Positions 16,088 through 22,529 of a stretch of DNA of 47,649 nt are shown piece by piece; the first letter of the stretch is position 1, and every line of letters begins with the position of its first letter. The stretch is from a virus. The notes beneath the pieces were generated by a model that made no database searches, was not told the origin of the DNA, and saw nothing but the letters and a program-made list of their open reading frames with translations. Made by a program: the position numbers and the translations under genes. The DNA lies in IMG/VR virus record IMGVR_UViG_3300047388_000154, positions 1 to 47,649 of that record; one strand, given 5' to 3'.

Positions 16088-16266
16088 CACTCCCCCTCCG
16101 GCCAGGGCGCAAACCCCAGCGGTCGCTTGCGGGCCAGCCGCTCCTGCAACTCGTCGTACTCTTCCTGCGCGTCCTCCTCGCTCATCGTCCAGGGGTGATC
16201 CCAGCGGCCTGAGTTGCCCTGCACGAGCAAGTGCGAGGTGTAGTCGATCTCGTCCGTCTCTGGCAC
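16087..16266 (-). CDS. Hypothetical protein (59 aa), first late gene
   Basis: A GTG start with GGAGGG ten bases upstream gives a 59-residue acidic protein (VPETDEIDYTSHLLV, MSEEDAQEEYDELQERLARKRP). An internal ATG would give 34 residues. No family is recognised. It is the most upstream minus gene of the late block, so the late promoter should lie between it and 16707. Confidence 0.5.
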   Translation of the reverse strand: MPETDEIDYTSHLLVQGNSGRWDHPWTMSEEDAQEEYDELQERLARKRPLGFAPWPEGE

Positions 16267-16688
16267 GTCTTAGCAACCCTCCGGGGCGCGTAGGAGTGAG
16301 TCCACGATGTATCGCAAAGTGAAAAGTGCCTGCAAATTGGCTATTGCGCTTTGTGCCTACAGGAGTTACTCTGTGTGGGCACTTCCGACTCACCCCCGAA
16401 CGACGAAGGGTCAGTGATCTCGGGAGCGGCGAACGGTTGAGACGGTCACGGCCGAACCTCCCGGAGTCGCCCTAACGCTCTCTCCATCGGACTTAAGAGA
16501 CGTGGGGGGACAACACCAATCCTCCTCCCGTCCTTGGAGGTTGCTGCATTCGCTCGAACACCCTTCGCAGCCTCCTCCCAAGGGCAAGGGCGACTGGCTC
16601 ACGTCAGTCGTCCCGCCGACTCACTCTCCAGAACCGACGCCACGGCGCACGGCAGAGAGTGGGTCAGCGGGGCGAATCCTCGTCCCTA
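16267..16688. promoter_or_regulatory. Divergent intergenic region, late versus early
   Basis: About 420 bases separate the late minus operon from the early plus genes. On the minus strand TTGCAG at 16330-16335 followed by GATACA is a weak promoter candidate. Arms AAGTGCC/GGCACTT flank about 45 bases near 16325-16382. On the plus side a hairpin GGGGCGA-ATCC-TCGTCCC (one G-U pair) sits at about 16669-16686, next to the ribosome-binding element. No gene is convincing. Confidence 0.45.
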
Positions 16689-16707
16689 CCCGCACCAGGG
16701 AGGAATC
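16689..16707 (+). promoter_or_regulatory. Start-associated RBS element, copy 1
   Basis: CCCGCACCAGGGAGGAA ends two bases before the ATG. The same 17 bases recur before 17390 and 18442, with near copies before 17041, 22140, 31466 and the integrase. The conserved part extends well beyond the Shine-Dalgarno core. Confidence 0.75.
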
Positions 16708-16962
16708 ATGATCCACACCGATGGCACACCGACCATCGCAAACGCGCCCGCGCGTTCACCGTTCGAGGTCGTAGGCTCGACGGTTGTCGACGTACTCGAC
16801 GACGCGCTGCTCGACCGTGAGTCCGGCGGCATCCGCGTCACGCTGCACTACTTCGAGAGCAATCCCGTTCTCCGCATCCACGATGCAGAGGGCGAGCGCA
16901 GCGTGATCGTGCCACGCGACAAGGCGATCGAGGCCTTCGAGCATCCGTACCTGTACCTCTGA
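16708..16962 (+). CDS. Hypothetical early protein (84 aa)
   Basis: The start is fixed by the conserved RBS element. The product has alternating strands and helices (FEVVGSTVVDVLDDALLD, GGIRVTLHYFESNPVLRIHDAEGERSVIVP) and ends FEHPYLYL. No family is recognised. It is the first gene of the early plus block. Confidence 0.7.
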   Translation: MIHTDGTPTIANAPARSPFEVVGSTVVDVLDDALLDRESGGIRVTLHYFESNPVLRIHDAEGERSVIVPRDKAIEAFEHPYLYL

Positions 16963-16970
16963 GTGATCAG

Positions 16971-17036
16971 CGGCTAGGCGCCTCAGGGCGCCCTGCCGGT
17001 GCTCATCCGAACACTGACCCCGCACCAAGGGAGGAA
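16971..17036 (+). promoter_or_regulatory. Hairpin plus start-associated RBS element, copy 2
   Basis: A hairpin with outer arms CGGC/GCCG and inner arms GGCGCC/GGCGCC around TCAG spans 16971-16998. It is followed by CCCGCACCAAGGGAGGAA at 17019-17036, which carries one extra A. The next gene starts four bases later. There is no T-tract, so this is not a standard terminator. Confidence 0.65.
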
Positions 17037-17040
17037 CGAC

Positions 17041-17313
17041 ATGAAGACGTTCGCAGACGTCAAGCGGCGCGCAGTTGTTGGCGCCACCCTCGAGCTGGAG
17101 TACGCCGAGGGATTCGCTGTTCTGAGCAAGAAAGGTAACCCGCCTGCGCGAAAGATCGCGGTCAAGCAGACCAACGCAATCGCGTTCGAGCCGTGCGACT
17201 GGAGCGGCGGCAAAGAGTCGTGGCTCTGGTGGCCGAAAGCCTCAGAGATCCGCATCATCGACGCGGACACGTTCGAGCTTGTCGGTCTAGGTCGCTACCA
17301 CTTCGTCGGCTGA
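17041..17313 (+). CDS. Hypothetical early protein (90 aa)
   Basis: The start is set by the second RBS element. The product is beta-rich and basic in its first half (TFADVKRRAVVGATLELEYAEGFAVLSKKGN), with a Trp cluster (ESWLWWPKASEIRIIDADTFEL). No family is recognised. Confidence 0.7.
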   Translation: MKTFADVKRRAVVGATLELEYAEGFAVLSKKGNPPARKIAVKQTNAIAFEPCDWSGGKESWLWWPKASEIRIIDADTFELVGLGRYHFVG

Positions 17314-17322
17314 GGCATCAGC

Positions 17323-17386
17323 GAGCAGGGCTTTAGGCCTTGCTCGGTGCTGCAACTCCGCAGCGCTAACCCGCACCAGGGAGGAA
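17323..17386 (+). promoter_or_regulatory. Hairpin plus start-associated RBS element, copy 3
   Basis: GAGCAGGGC and GCCTTGCTC pair (one G-U) around a TTTA-type loop at 17323-17345. The exact 17-base RBS element follows at 17370-17386. The hairpin is nearly identical in sequence to the one at 18375-18398. Confidence 0.7.
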
Positions 17387-17389
17387 ACC

Positions 17390-18367
17390 ATGTCTGCACT
17401 CTTCGAGAAGGGCTTCTTCGTACGCGAAGCGGCCTGGCACGGCGAGGGAATCGTCCTCGCGGACTACCCCGGCCGTGAAGAGGCAATGCGGCTAGCCGGT
17501 CATGACTTCCAGGTCATCGAGCGGCCGGTCGAGATCGTCGGCCTGCATTCGAACCGCAAGGCCGAAGGCTGGAAGGGCCTCGTCAAGTCGGGCACGGGTG
17601 AGATCCTGAACGTCACCCGCGACACGTACGAGGTCATCCAGAACAGCGTGGCGTACGACATCGCCGAGCTTCTCTTCGATCAAGGCTTCGAGTACGAGAC
17701 GGGCATCCTGCTTGACGAGGGCCGCATCTGCGCGCTCACGCTTAAGCTCGACAATCCGATCGTGCTACCTGGCGACGACAGCCAGACGCTGCCGTTCGGG
17801 TGCCTGTCGTGGACGCATGACGGAAGCGGGTCGCTCCGGGTACGCTCGGGCGCCATCCGCCAGGTCTGCGCCAACACCGTCAGCGCCAGTGAGGCCGAGG
17901 GCAAGCGCCTCGGCACCGACTTCACGTTCCGCCACACCAAGAACGTGAAGGATCGCATCGCCGATGCTCGTGAGGTCGTCAAGGGCGCTCGCAAGGCGTT
18001 CGACCGCTACCAAGAGGCGATGATCGAGCTGGGCGAGATCAGCGTCACCCCGGCGCAGCGCGACCTCTTCGTCTCCGAGATCATCGGCGACAAGGACGGC
18101 GTTCTGTCGTCGACCGCGGCAACGTCTGCGCGGGTCAAGACGAACCTCGACAACGAGCGGACGAAGATCCTCTCACTGTTCATGGGGCCGACCATCCCGG
18201 AGGCTCACAAGCTGACGGGCTACGGCCTGTTCCTCGCGGGTGGCGAGTACTTCGACCACCTGCGCGCGTACCGCTCCAAGGATTCGTACGTGAAGCGCAC
18301 GCTCCTCACCGACAACCCGGCGAAAGCGTCGCTAAACCGCACGATCCGCGAGCTGGCCGCAGTCTGA
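17390..18367 (+). CDS. DUF932 phage/plasmid protein
   Basis: A 325-residue protein of the DUF932 family (TIGR03299-like), widespread in phages and plasmids and of unknown molecular role. The N-terminal AAWHGEGIVL, the middle RDTYEVIQNSVAYDIAELLF, and SGAIRQVCANTVSASEAEGK with RHTKNVKDRI are the recognisable blocks. The length is typical. It is the largest gene of this early block and is headed by its own hairpin and RBS element, implying strong translation. An early host-takeover or recombination-associated role is only inferred. Confidence 0.85.
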   Translation: MSALFEKGFFVREAAWHGEGIVLADYPGREEAMRLAGHDFQVIERPVEIVGLHSNRKAEGWKGLVKSGTGEILNVTRDTYEVIQNSVAYDIAELLFDQGFEYETGILLDEGRICALTLKLDNPIVLPGDDSQTLPFGCLSWTHDGSGSLRVRSGAIRQVCANTVSASEAEGKRLGTDFTFRHTKNVKDRIADAREVVKGARKAFDRYQEAMIELGEISVTPAQRDLFVSEIIGDKDGVLSSTAATSARVKTNLDNERTKILSLFMGPTIPEAHKLTGYGLFLAGGEYFDHLRAYRSKDSYVKRTLLTDNPAKASLNRTIRELAAV

Positions 18368-18374
18368 CACCAGC

Positions 18375-18439
18375 GAGCAGGGCCTACGGGCCTTGCTCGG
18401 TGCTGTCGACCGACGCACCACACCCGCACCAGGGAGGAA
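18375..18439 (+). promoter_or_regulatory. Hairpin plus start-associated RBS element, copy 4
   Basis: The arms of GAGCAGGGCC and GGCCTTGCTC pair over ten positions around a UACG tetraloop (18375-18398), a very stable UNCG-type loop. The exact RBS element lies at 18423-18439, two bases before the next ATG. Confidence 0.7.
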
Positions 18440-18441
18440 TC

Positions 18442-18600
18442 ATGAACAAGCTCATCGCGCTAGCCCTTTGGGCCTGTGCCGACGCGCTCGAGATCGTACG
18501 CGGCGGGCTGTTGGCAGCCGCCGTGTCGCTGATCGACCGCACCTACGACGATGCGGAGCAGTACGCCTACGTGTACCCGCATCTTCGGAAAAAGACGTGA
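18442..18600 (+). CDS. Small hydrophobic protein (52 aa)
   Basis: The start is defined by the conserved RBS element. The N-terminal 35 residues are hydrophobic to amphipathic (KLIALALWACADALEIVRGGLLAAAVSLID), and the C-terminus is polar (YAYVYPHLRKKT). It may associate with the membrane. No family is recognised. Confidence 0.6.
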   Translation: MNKLIALALWACADALEIVRGGLLAAAVSLIDRTYDDAEQYAYVYPHLRKKT

Positions 18601-18686
18601 AAGTCGTCGCATGGGTCGCCTACGCGACGCTGCTCGTCGTTGGCTTCATCGCGTGGATCTACGCGCTCGTCAGGTGGCTCGCATGA
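18597..18686 (+). CDS. Single-span membrane peptide (29 aa)
   Basis: A GTG overlaps the upstream stop (GTGA), and the frame ends in an ATGA overlap with the next gene. The peptide is almost entirely one transmembrane helix (VVAWVAYATLLVVGFIAWIY). The overlaps on both sides are the main reason to accept so short a gene. Confidence 0.5.
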   Translation: MKVVAWVAYATLLVVGFIAWIYALVRWLA

Positions 18687-18865
18687 CGCCACCCGTACGC
18701 ATCTACCGCTGCGGTCGCTGCAACCGGGCGTTCAAGCCGGACGAGGAACGCGTTCACTCCTCACACTCGCGGCTGTCCTACTGCACCGACCTCGACGCCT
18801 GCGGGCGTCGGGCGAAGAGCTGGATGGATCGGCCTGAGATCCGGTACTACGCGGTCAAGCCGTAG
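18683..18865 (+). CDS. Cys-rich, zinc-ribbon-like protein (60 aa)
   Basis: The ATG overlaps the upstream stop. YRCGRCNRAF and the later YCTDLDACGRR provide two Cys pairs that could hold one zinc. The rest is basic. It is the last gene of this plus block and its 3' end overlaps the convergent minus gene by 11 bases. No family is recognised. Confidence 0.65.
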   Translation: MTPPVRIYRCGRCNRAFKPDEERVHSSHSRLSYCTDLDACGRRAKSWMDRPEIRYYAVKP

Positions 18866-19055
18866 GCTCGTGGGAGGAGGAGAGGGTGTTCGTCCCCCTA
18901 CACTCGAAGCAGGAGCCGTCCGACTCAAGCTCCTTCGTGCATGTCTGGCAGTTCTCTTCGGGGATGCCTGACTCGCCCCACTCACGCGCCTTACCGCGAA
19001 GCAAAGGAAAGAGCGGCAGCCATACGCCTACGAGATCGAAAATCTGTCCTGGCAT
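18855..19055 (-). CDS. Cys-pair protein (66 aa)
   Basis: The ATG start has AAGGAG just upstream. The N-terminus is hydrophobic (MPGQIFDLVGVWLPLFPLL), and the C-terminus has CQTC and CFEC, a likely zinc ribbon. It is the last gene of the minus accessory operon headed by the GIY-YIG/ubiquitin-like fusion. No family is recognised. Confidence 0.6.
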   Translation of the reverse strand: MPGQIFDLVGVWLPLFPLLRGKAREWGESGIPEENCQTCTKELESDGSCFECRGTNTLSSSHEPTA

Positions 19056-19056
19056 C

Positions 19057-19254
19057 TCACTCCTTCGGCTCGGCGAGCTTTTGCGCAAGTAATTGCGCGC
19101 GCTCTTCCTCATTGAGTAGGCCGTCCTTCATGACCAGTACACACAGCTCCAAGAGCGACAGCTTCGCGCCCCTCCCGTGAACAATGGCGCAGGCGCGGGC
19201 GAGGTCGGCGCGCACCGTGTCTTTGCTCAGGCCGTGGTCGGGAAAATCGGGCAT
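19057..19254 (-). CDS. Hypothetical protein (65 aa)
   Basis: A helical product (SKDTVRADLARACAIVHGRG, LSLLELCVLVMKDGLLNEEERAQLLAQKLAE). The stop lies one base from the next ATG. No family is recognised. Upstream is a 240-base gap holding a plus-strand relic, so its expression from the operon promoter crosses that gap. Confidence 0.55.
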   Translation of the reverse strand: MPDFPDHGLSKDTVRADLARACAIVHGRGAKLSLLELCVLVMKDGLLNEEERAQLLAQKLAEPKE

Positions 19255-19276
19255 CTGCGGCGGGTCGTCGGTTTAC

Positions 19277-19324
19277 AGCCTGAGCGATTCAGGACGGCTC
19301 GACTATTTGTAGCCTGAGCGATTC
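19277..19324. repeat. 14-bp direct repeat AGCCTGAGCGATTC, two copies
   Basis: The copies lie at 19277-19290 and 19311-19324, just before a truncated homing-type reading frame. They may mark an insertion or slippage event. Confidence 0.7.
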
Positions 19325-19337
19325 GCGCAAGGCTCCT

Positions 19338-19511
19338 ATGTACCGCTCTAAGATCCTCAGGCAGAAGCACAAGCTCAGCGGTAAGACGTTTGGTCGTTGG
19401 CTCGTTATTGCGGAGGCACCAAAACGAGGAGTTCGTTACTGGTGGTGCCAGTGCGACTGCGGCGAGTTTCGGGATGTCGACCAAGGCGCGCTGCTAACCG
19501 CTGCCATCTAG
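19338..19511 (+). pseudogene. Truncated AP2/HNH-type zinc domain
   Basis: A 57-residue frame on the strand opposite to its neighbours. LSGKTFGRWLVIAEAPKRG followed by RYWWCQCDCGEFRDVDQGALL is the zinc-binding N-terminal module common in phage HNH-AP2 homing proteins. In complete proteins a second Cys pair (SCGC) and the nuclease core follow; here the frame stops right after the DQGALL segment. There is no good ribosome binding site. It is best seen as the remnant of an inserted homing endonuclease. Confidence 0.6.
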
Positions 19512-19856
19512 CTCAGTTCGAAGTTTCACTATGTACTCGGCCAACGCGGCATCAGTCAATTCTGAGCGGTCGCGCAGGATCTTCGTGGCAGCGCCAGACG
19601 TCTCGTCGTCGTCGACCTTGAGCCGACCACTCGCGGCCGACAGCGCCGACAGCGCCTTTACGTAGAGGTCGGCGTCGGCAACCTTGAACGTGACCGTCTC
19701 TTGCGATCCGCATGCGGTGCAGCGATGGCGTACGACCTTCTCGCCGCCGTTCTCGACCATATCCTCCAGCTCGGCAACGATGCGCGGAAGGAGGCGGTCG
19801 ACGGCGTCCTTGGTGGTGCCGAGGTCGGGCGCTTCGTCGGTCACGCTGCCGACCAT
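19494..19856 (-). CDS. Hypothetical protein with Cys pair (120 aa)
   Basis: A mostly helical protein (KDAVDRLLPRIVAELEDMVEN) with HRCTACGSQETVTFKV near residue 45, then LYVKALSALSAASGRLKVDDDE and a helical tail. Only one Cys pair plus a nearby His is seen, so metal binding is uncertain. It overlaps the upstream gene by 16 bases. No family is recognised. Confidence 0.65.
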   Translation of the reverse strand: MVGSVTDEAPDLGTTKDAVDRLLPRIVAELEDMVENGGEKVVRHRCTACGSQETVTFKVADADLYVKALSALSAASGRLKVDDDETSGAATKILRDRSELTDAALAEYIVKLRTELDGSG

Positions 19857-20017
19857 TCAGCGATGCGGAGCAGCGCCACCGCAACGGCGCGCAGCGGCAG
19901 CCAAAACGCAAACCAGAGCGCCCAGTACGGGGTGTCGAGCGCTGCAATGCGCCTCAGTGCGACCCGGTGCTGAGCGTGAGCAAAGAGAAGGGCGGGGTAG
20001 TACGTCGCGCGCCACAT
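19841..20017 (-). CDS. Small membrane-associated protein (58 aa)
   Basis: The ATG overlaps the upstream stop (TGATG). The C-terminal half is hydrophobic with aromatic residues (PYWALWFAFWLPLRAVAVALL), consistent with one membrane segment. The N-terminus is basic. No family is recognised. Confidence 0.5.
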   Translation of the reverse strand: MWRATYYPALLFAHAQHRVALRRIAALDTPYWALWFAFWLPLRAVAVALLRIAEWSAA

Positions 20018-20235
20018 CAGCAGCGAATGACCCACTGGCCGTGACCGCAATACTTCCAGCCGTTCTCTGGAGCAGAGCTACTAGCGGTCGCAGTCGAAGG
20101 CTCTCGGCCGAGGGCCAACTCCGAGGCGGCAGCTCCTACTCCAGACAACGGCGACAGCAACGAGGGCGGAACCATCGACTCGTCCTCGTAGTAGCGGTCT
20201 TCGTCGCGCTCCTTGTCGGGGCCTTCCCAGGACAT
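20017..20235 (-). CDS. Hypothetical protein (72 aa)
   Basis: An acidic N-terminus (WEGPDKERDEDRYYEDESM), a Ser/Ala-rich middle, and a C-terminal NGWKYCGHGQWVIRC that could hold a metal through Cys and His. It overlaps genes on both sides by one base. No family is recognised. Confidence 0.55.
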   Translation of the reverse strand: MSWEGPDKERDEDRYYEDESMVPPSLLSPLSGVGAAASELALGREPSTATASSSAPENGWKYCGHGQWVIRC

Positions 20236-20432
20236 CAGAAGCTGAAGCTCCTACGAACGCGGAGGCTGATTTCCCCGCCCGACTTCGGGTGCTCCCACGC
20301 GTACATGCTCTGCAGCGGTAGGCGATCCCACTCGTACTCGTTCAGCAGCTCATCGAGGCGATCGTGAATCCGCTTGCGTACGTCCTCGGGGATCGGATGC
20401 GAAGGCTTGCCGGTGATCGTTTGGAGCGCCAT
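20235..20432 (-). CDS. Hypothetical protein (65 aa)
   Basis: The N-terminus is helical (IPEDVRKRIHDRLDELLNEYEWDRL), followed by GGEISLRVRRSFSF. No family is recognised. The start and stop each overlap a neighbour by one base, a pattern consistent across this operon. Confidence 0.6.
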   Translation of the reverse strand: MALQTITGKPSHPIPEDVRKRIHDRLDELLNEYEWDRLPLQSMYAWEHPKSGGEISLRVRRSFSF

Positions 20433-20854
20433 CAGCGCACACCCGATCGGCGGAACCTGGCGAGCATGCGCGTCGTGCGGCGCTCCTCGCGCTCAGCGAC
20501 TCTCGGCTCGATGCCAAAGCGGGACTTGAGCTGCAGCTCCATGCGGCGCTCGAGTCGCTGCTGCTTGCGGCGCGCTCGGCAGCTCTCGCAGTAGACGCGC
20601 CGACCGCCTGTCCTTCCGAGCTTCGCGATGAGCTTGCCGCCACAGAGGACGGGCGCTACCTGCTTGCGGCGGAAGCGGCTGGTCTTGACGCGAGTCTCGC
20701 CGACCGCGCGCTCGCACCGAGCGGCGAGCGTCAGGTGACGGCCGGAGACACGGCCGAACGTTGGGGGGTACTTGAACCTGCGCTCGGGCCACGGGACATC
20801 GCCCATTTGGCGCATGGAATTCAGGAACTTTCTCTGTCGCTTTGAGTGCTTCAT
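20432..20854 (-). CDS. Basic Cys-pair protein (140 aa)
   Basis: The chosen ATG (MKHSKRQRKFLNSM) lies four bases past the upstream stop; a longer frame would overlap it. The protein is strongly basic. It has LCGGKLIAKLGRTGGRRVYCESCRARR, a likely zinc ribbon, and an Arg-rich helical C-terminus. Nucleic-acid binding is likely; no family is recognised. Confidence 0.6.
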   Translation of the reverse strand: MKHSKRQRKFLNSMRQMGDVPWPERRFKYPPTFGRVSGRHLTLAARCERAVGETRVKTSRFRRKQVAPVLCGGKLIAKLGRTGGRRVYCESCRARRKQQRLERRMELQLKSRFGIEPRVAEREERRTTRMLARFRRSGVR

Positions 20855-20858
20855 GGCG

Positions 20859-21188
20859 TCATAGGTTGCGATGTGATGGCCGAGGACGCGGTGGGATCGC
20901 ATAGGGGTCAAGGTCGGCGATCGTTGGCAGCTCAATCCCGGCCTTCATCAACGCTTCGAGATCGTCTGTCCTGATGGCGCCCTTTCCCTTGCAGGTCGGG
21001 CAGCCGCTAGCGCGCGTGGTTACGCCGACATCCTCCGATGATCCACGGAGCTGTCCCCCGCTCACGACAATGGCTCCTCCGTCGTTGCGTAGCGCTCCGT
21101 TTGCCTCGCAATCAGGACAGCGGACGTAGTCGATGCGTACGAACCCATGCTTGTGGCGGGGGCCGTTTGCTGGCTTACGTCCCGCCAT
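20859..21188 (-). CDS. Zinc-finger protein, DnaJ-like Cys repeats (109 aa)
   Basis: YVRCPDCEANGAL and GCPTCKGKGAIR form a CxxCxxxG-type pair set like the DnaJ central zinc domain, separated by about 35 residues. No J domain is present. Phages often carry such stand-alone modules. It is the second gene of the operon led by the nuclease/ubiquitin-like fusion. Confidence 0.7.
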   Translation of the reverse strand: MAGRKPANGPRHKHGFVRIDYVRCPDCEANGALRNDGGAIVVSGGQLRGSSEDVGVTTRASGCPTCKGKGAIRTDDLEALMKAGIELPTIADLDPYAIPPRPRPSHRNL

Positions 21189-21233
21189 CGTAGCCCTCGT
21201 CGCGCAGGCGCCTGAGGTCCTGGCTATGACTTA

Positions 21234-21827
21234 TCAGATTGCTTTGACATTGAAGATGGTCCCGCTCTTCTTGACTTCGACGGACTGACCCGCGACGAGC
21301 GTGCCTTCCTTCGGCTCGTGGGCCTTCCGATAGCTCACAGTGAAGAGGGTGTTTGCATAGGGCGGCGTCGGATACGCCAACTTCGTCACTTCGTCGAACG
21401 AGACATCCTTGTCATGGACGATTTTCTCTTCGGCGTTGACGATGATCGTGGGGACGTCACCGTCGCACACGACCTCCGGGCACCACTCGCGTAGCTCCTG
21501 CGTAACCCAAAACCACTCCCCAGAGAGGCGAGATAGAGCGAAGAACTCATGCAGCGCTCGCTCAAGCCACATGCCGCCGCTGTAGGTAGCGCGGACGGTA
21601 AGTCTCTGATGGTTTCCGATTTGGAGGGACTTAAGGCGACTCTGGACGCCTCTGCGCGTGGAGTGACCGATCTTCACAGGGCCTCCATCCAGCGCCTGAA
21701 TCACGTAGACGACTTCCTTGTCGTCCTCCTTCGCGCGAGGCAAACGCAGAAGCAAGTCGGCGACTGACTCAGGCTGGGCTAGTGGCCTAGCGTGGCGTCT
21801 GGGTGGGTTTCGTGAGCCTCGTGGCAT
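21234..21827 (-). CDS. GIY-YIG (T5orf172/Mug113) nuclease fused to ubiquitin-like domain
   Basis: A 197-residue protein with a basic N-terminus. Residues about 40-107 match the Mug113/T5orf172 branch of GIY-YIG nucleases: VVYVIQALDGGPVKIGHS, RLKSLQIGN, MWLERALHEFF with the conserved Glu, and GEWFW. Residues about 126-197 match the bacterial multiubiquitin-type ubiquitin-like domain: PTIIVNAEEKIVHDKDVSF, DEVTKLAYPTPP, TLFTVSYRKA, EGTLVAGQSVEV and a final GTIFNVKAI. In bacteria that domain occurs in E1/E2/JAB conjugation operons; here no such enzyme is encoded and the C-terminus has no di-Gly. It is first in its operon, facing the 22.1 kb early promoter region. Confidence 0.78.
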   Translation of the reverse strand: MPRGSRNPPRRHARPLAQPESVADLLLRLPRAKEDDKEVVYVIQALDGGPVKIGHSTRRGVQSRLKSLQIGNHQRLTVRATYSGGMWLERALHEFFALSRLSGEWFWVTQELREWCPEVVCDGDVPTIIVNAEEKIVHDKDVSFDEVTKLAYPTPPYANTLFTVSYRKAHEPKEGTLVAGQSVEVKKSGTIFNVKAI

Positions 21828-22139
21828 GCAGATAGTGCCCGACCTAGCTCTAGGGCAATGCCCGCGCTAAGAGAGGAGGGTGGTGGGGTTAAGCACCTGA
21901 AGGAGTCAAACGCTCTTTCTCTATAGCAATGTGACGCAAGCCTAAGGCTTCAGTCCTTGCGCCGTCCGTTAAGCATCCCGCGCCCGAGGCGTCACATAGC
22001 TTGTATGACAAGCCCCAATCGCAGAAATCGTTCAAGGGACTGAACGCCCGTCCGATAGAGATGTTACAGTCCCAGAGACGCCTCGGAGTGAGTCCCCTTC
22101 TCCGAGGCAACAATCCCCCCGCACCAGGAGGAACAATCC
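21828..22139. promoter_or_regulatory. Divergent early control region with paired operators
   Basis: GCAATGTGACGC at 21926-21937 and, in opposite orientation, GCTATGTGACGC at 21989-22000 form an inverted pair about 50 bases apart. The palindrome AAGCCT-A-AGGCTT lies between them at 21938-21950. The motif recurs upstream of the integrase. On the minus strand TGCTATAGA, an extended -10-like element, overlaps the first site. A perfect 9-bp hairpin GCCTCGGAG/CTCCGAGGC spans 22080-22108, and the RBS element CCCGCACCAGGAGGAA is at 22118-22133. Confidence 0.6.
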
Positions 22140-22529
22140 ATGTCAGCACTCGCGGAAGCGCCGCTACGGCGACGCGCGCTCGAACGCTCCGGCATGACGC
22201 CTGAGCAGGAGCTGGAGCTGCTCATCCAGGAGCAGGCGGCCGACGACACCTACTTCGTGCGCAAGGCTGCGGGCGAGCGCCAGCTCGACGGCGGCGTCTC
22301 CGAGCTGGTCGGCGTCACGTACGACTTCGACGCCTTCGACCCCGAGGCCCAGGGCGAGGTCATCAGCTACCTGCCCCGCGAGGAGGACAGCCTCTTCTCG
22401 AGCCACGTCAAGCACGGCCTCAGGAGCACCTACACGAACCTCAAGTGCAAGTGCGTCGCCTGCCGAGCCGCCGAGTCCGCGTACCAGCGCGAGCGGCGGG
22501 CGGCGGCGAAGGCGAGGGCTGAGGCGTGA
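22140..22529 (+). CDS. Early protein with C-terminal Cys/Arg module (129 aa)
   Basis: The start is set by the conserved RBS element. The N-terminal part is helical and acidic (GMTPEQELELLIQEQAADD). The C-terminus KHGLRSTYTNLKCKCVACRAAESAYQRERR is a module seen in many actinophage and HNH-associated proteins, with Cys residues for zinc and an Arg-rich helix for nucleic acid. It is the first gene of the replication block. Confidence 0.7.
   Translation: MSALAEAPLRRRALERSGMTPEQELELLIQEQAADDTYFVRKAAGERQLDGGVSELVGVTYDFDAFDPEAQGEVISYLPREEDSLFSSHVKHGLRSTYTNLKCKCVACRAAESAYQRERRAAAKARAEA

Noticed and set aside
16411-16602. 63-codon minus frame in the divergent control region
   Set aside because: No ribosome binding site and no recognisable features; it lies where promoters are expected.
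16440-16690. A riboswitch ahead of the first early gene
   Set aside because: Some paired segments exist, but none matches the conserved core of a riboswitch class I know.
20859-21188. A DnaJ co-chaperone
   Set aside because: Only the Cys-repeat zinc module is present; there is no J domain with HPD.
21900-22000. A degenerate tRNA or attachment site between inverted ATGTGACGC arms
   Set aside because: The arms could form an acceptor-like stem, but no T arm or anticodon arm fits, and the motif recurs before the integrase, so operators explain it better.
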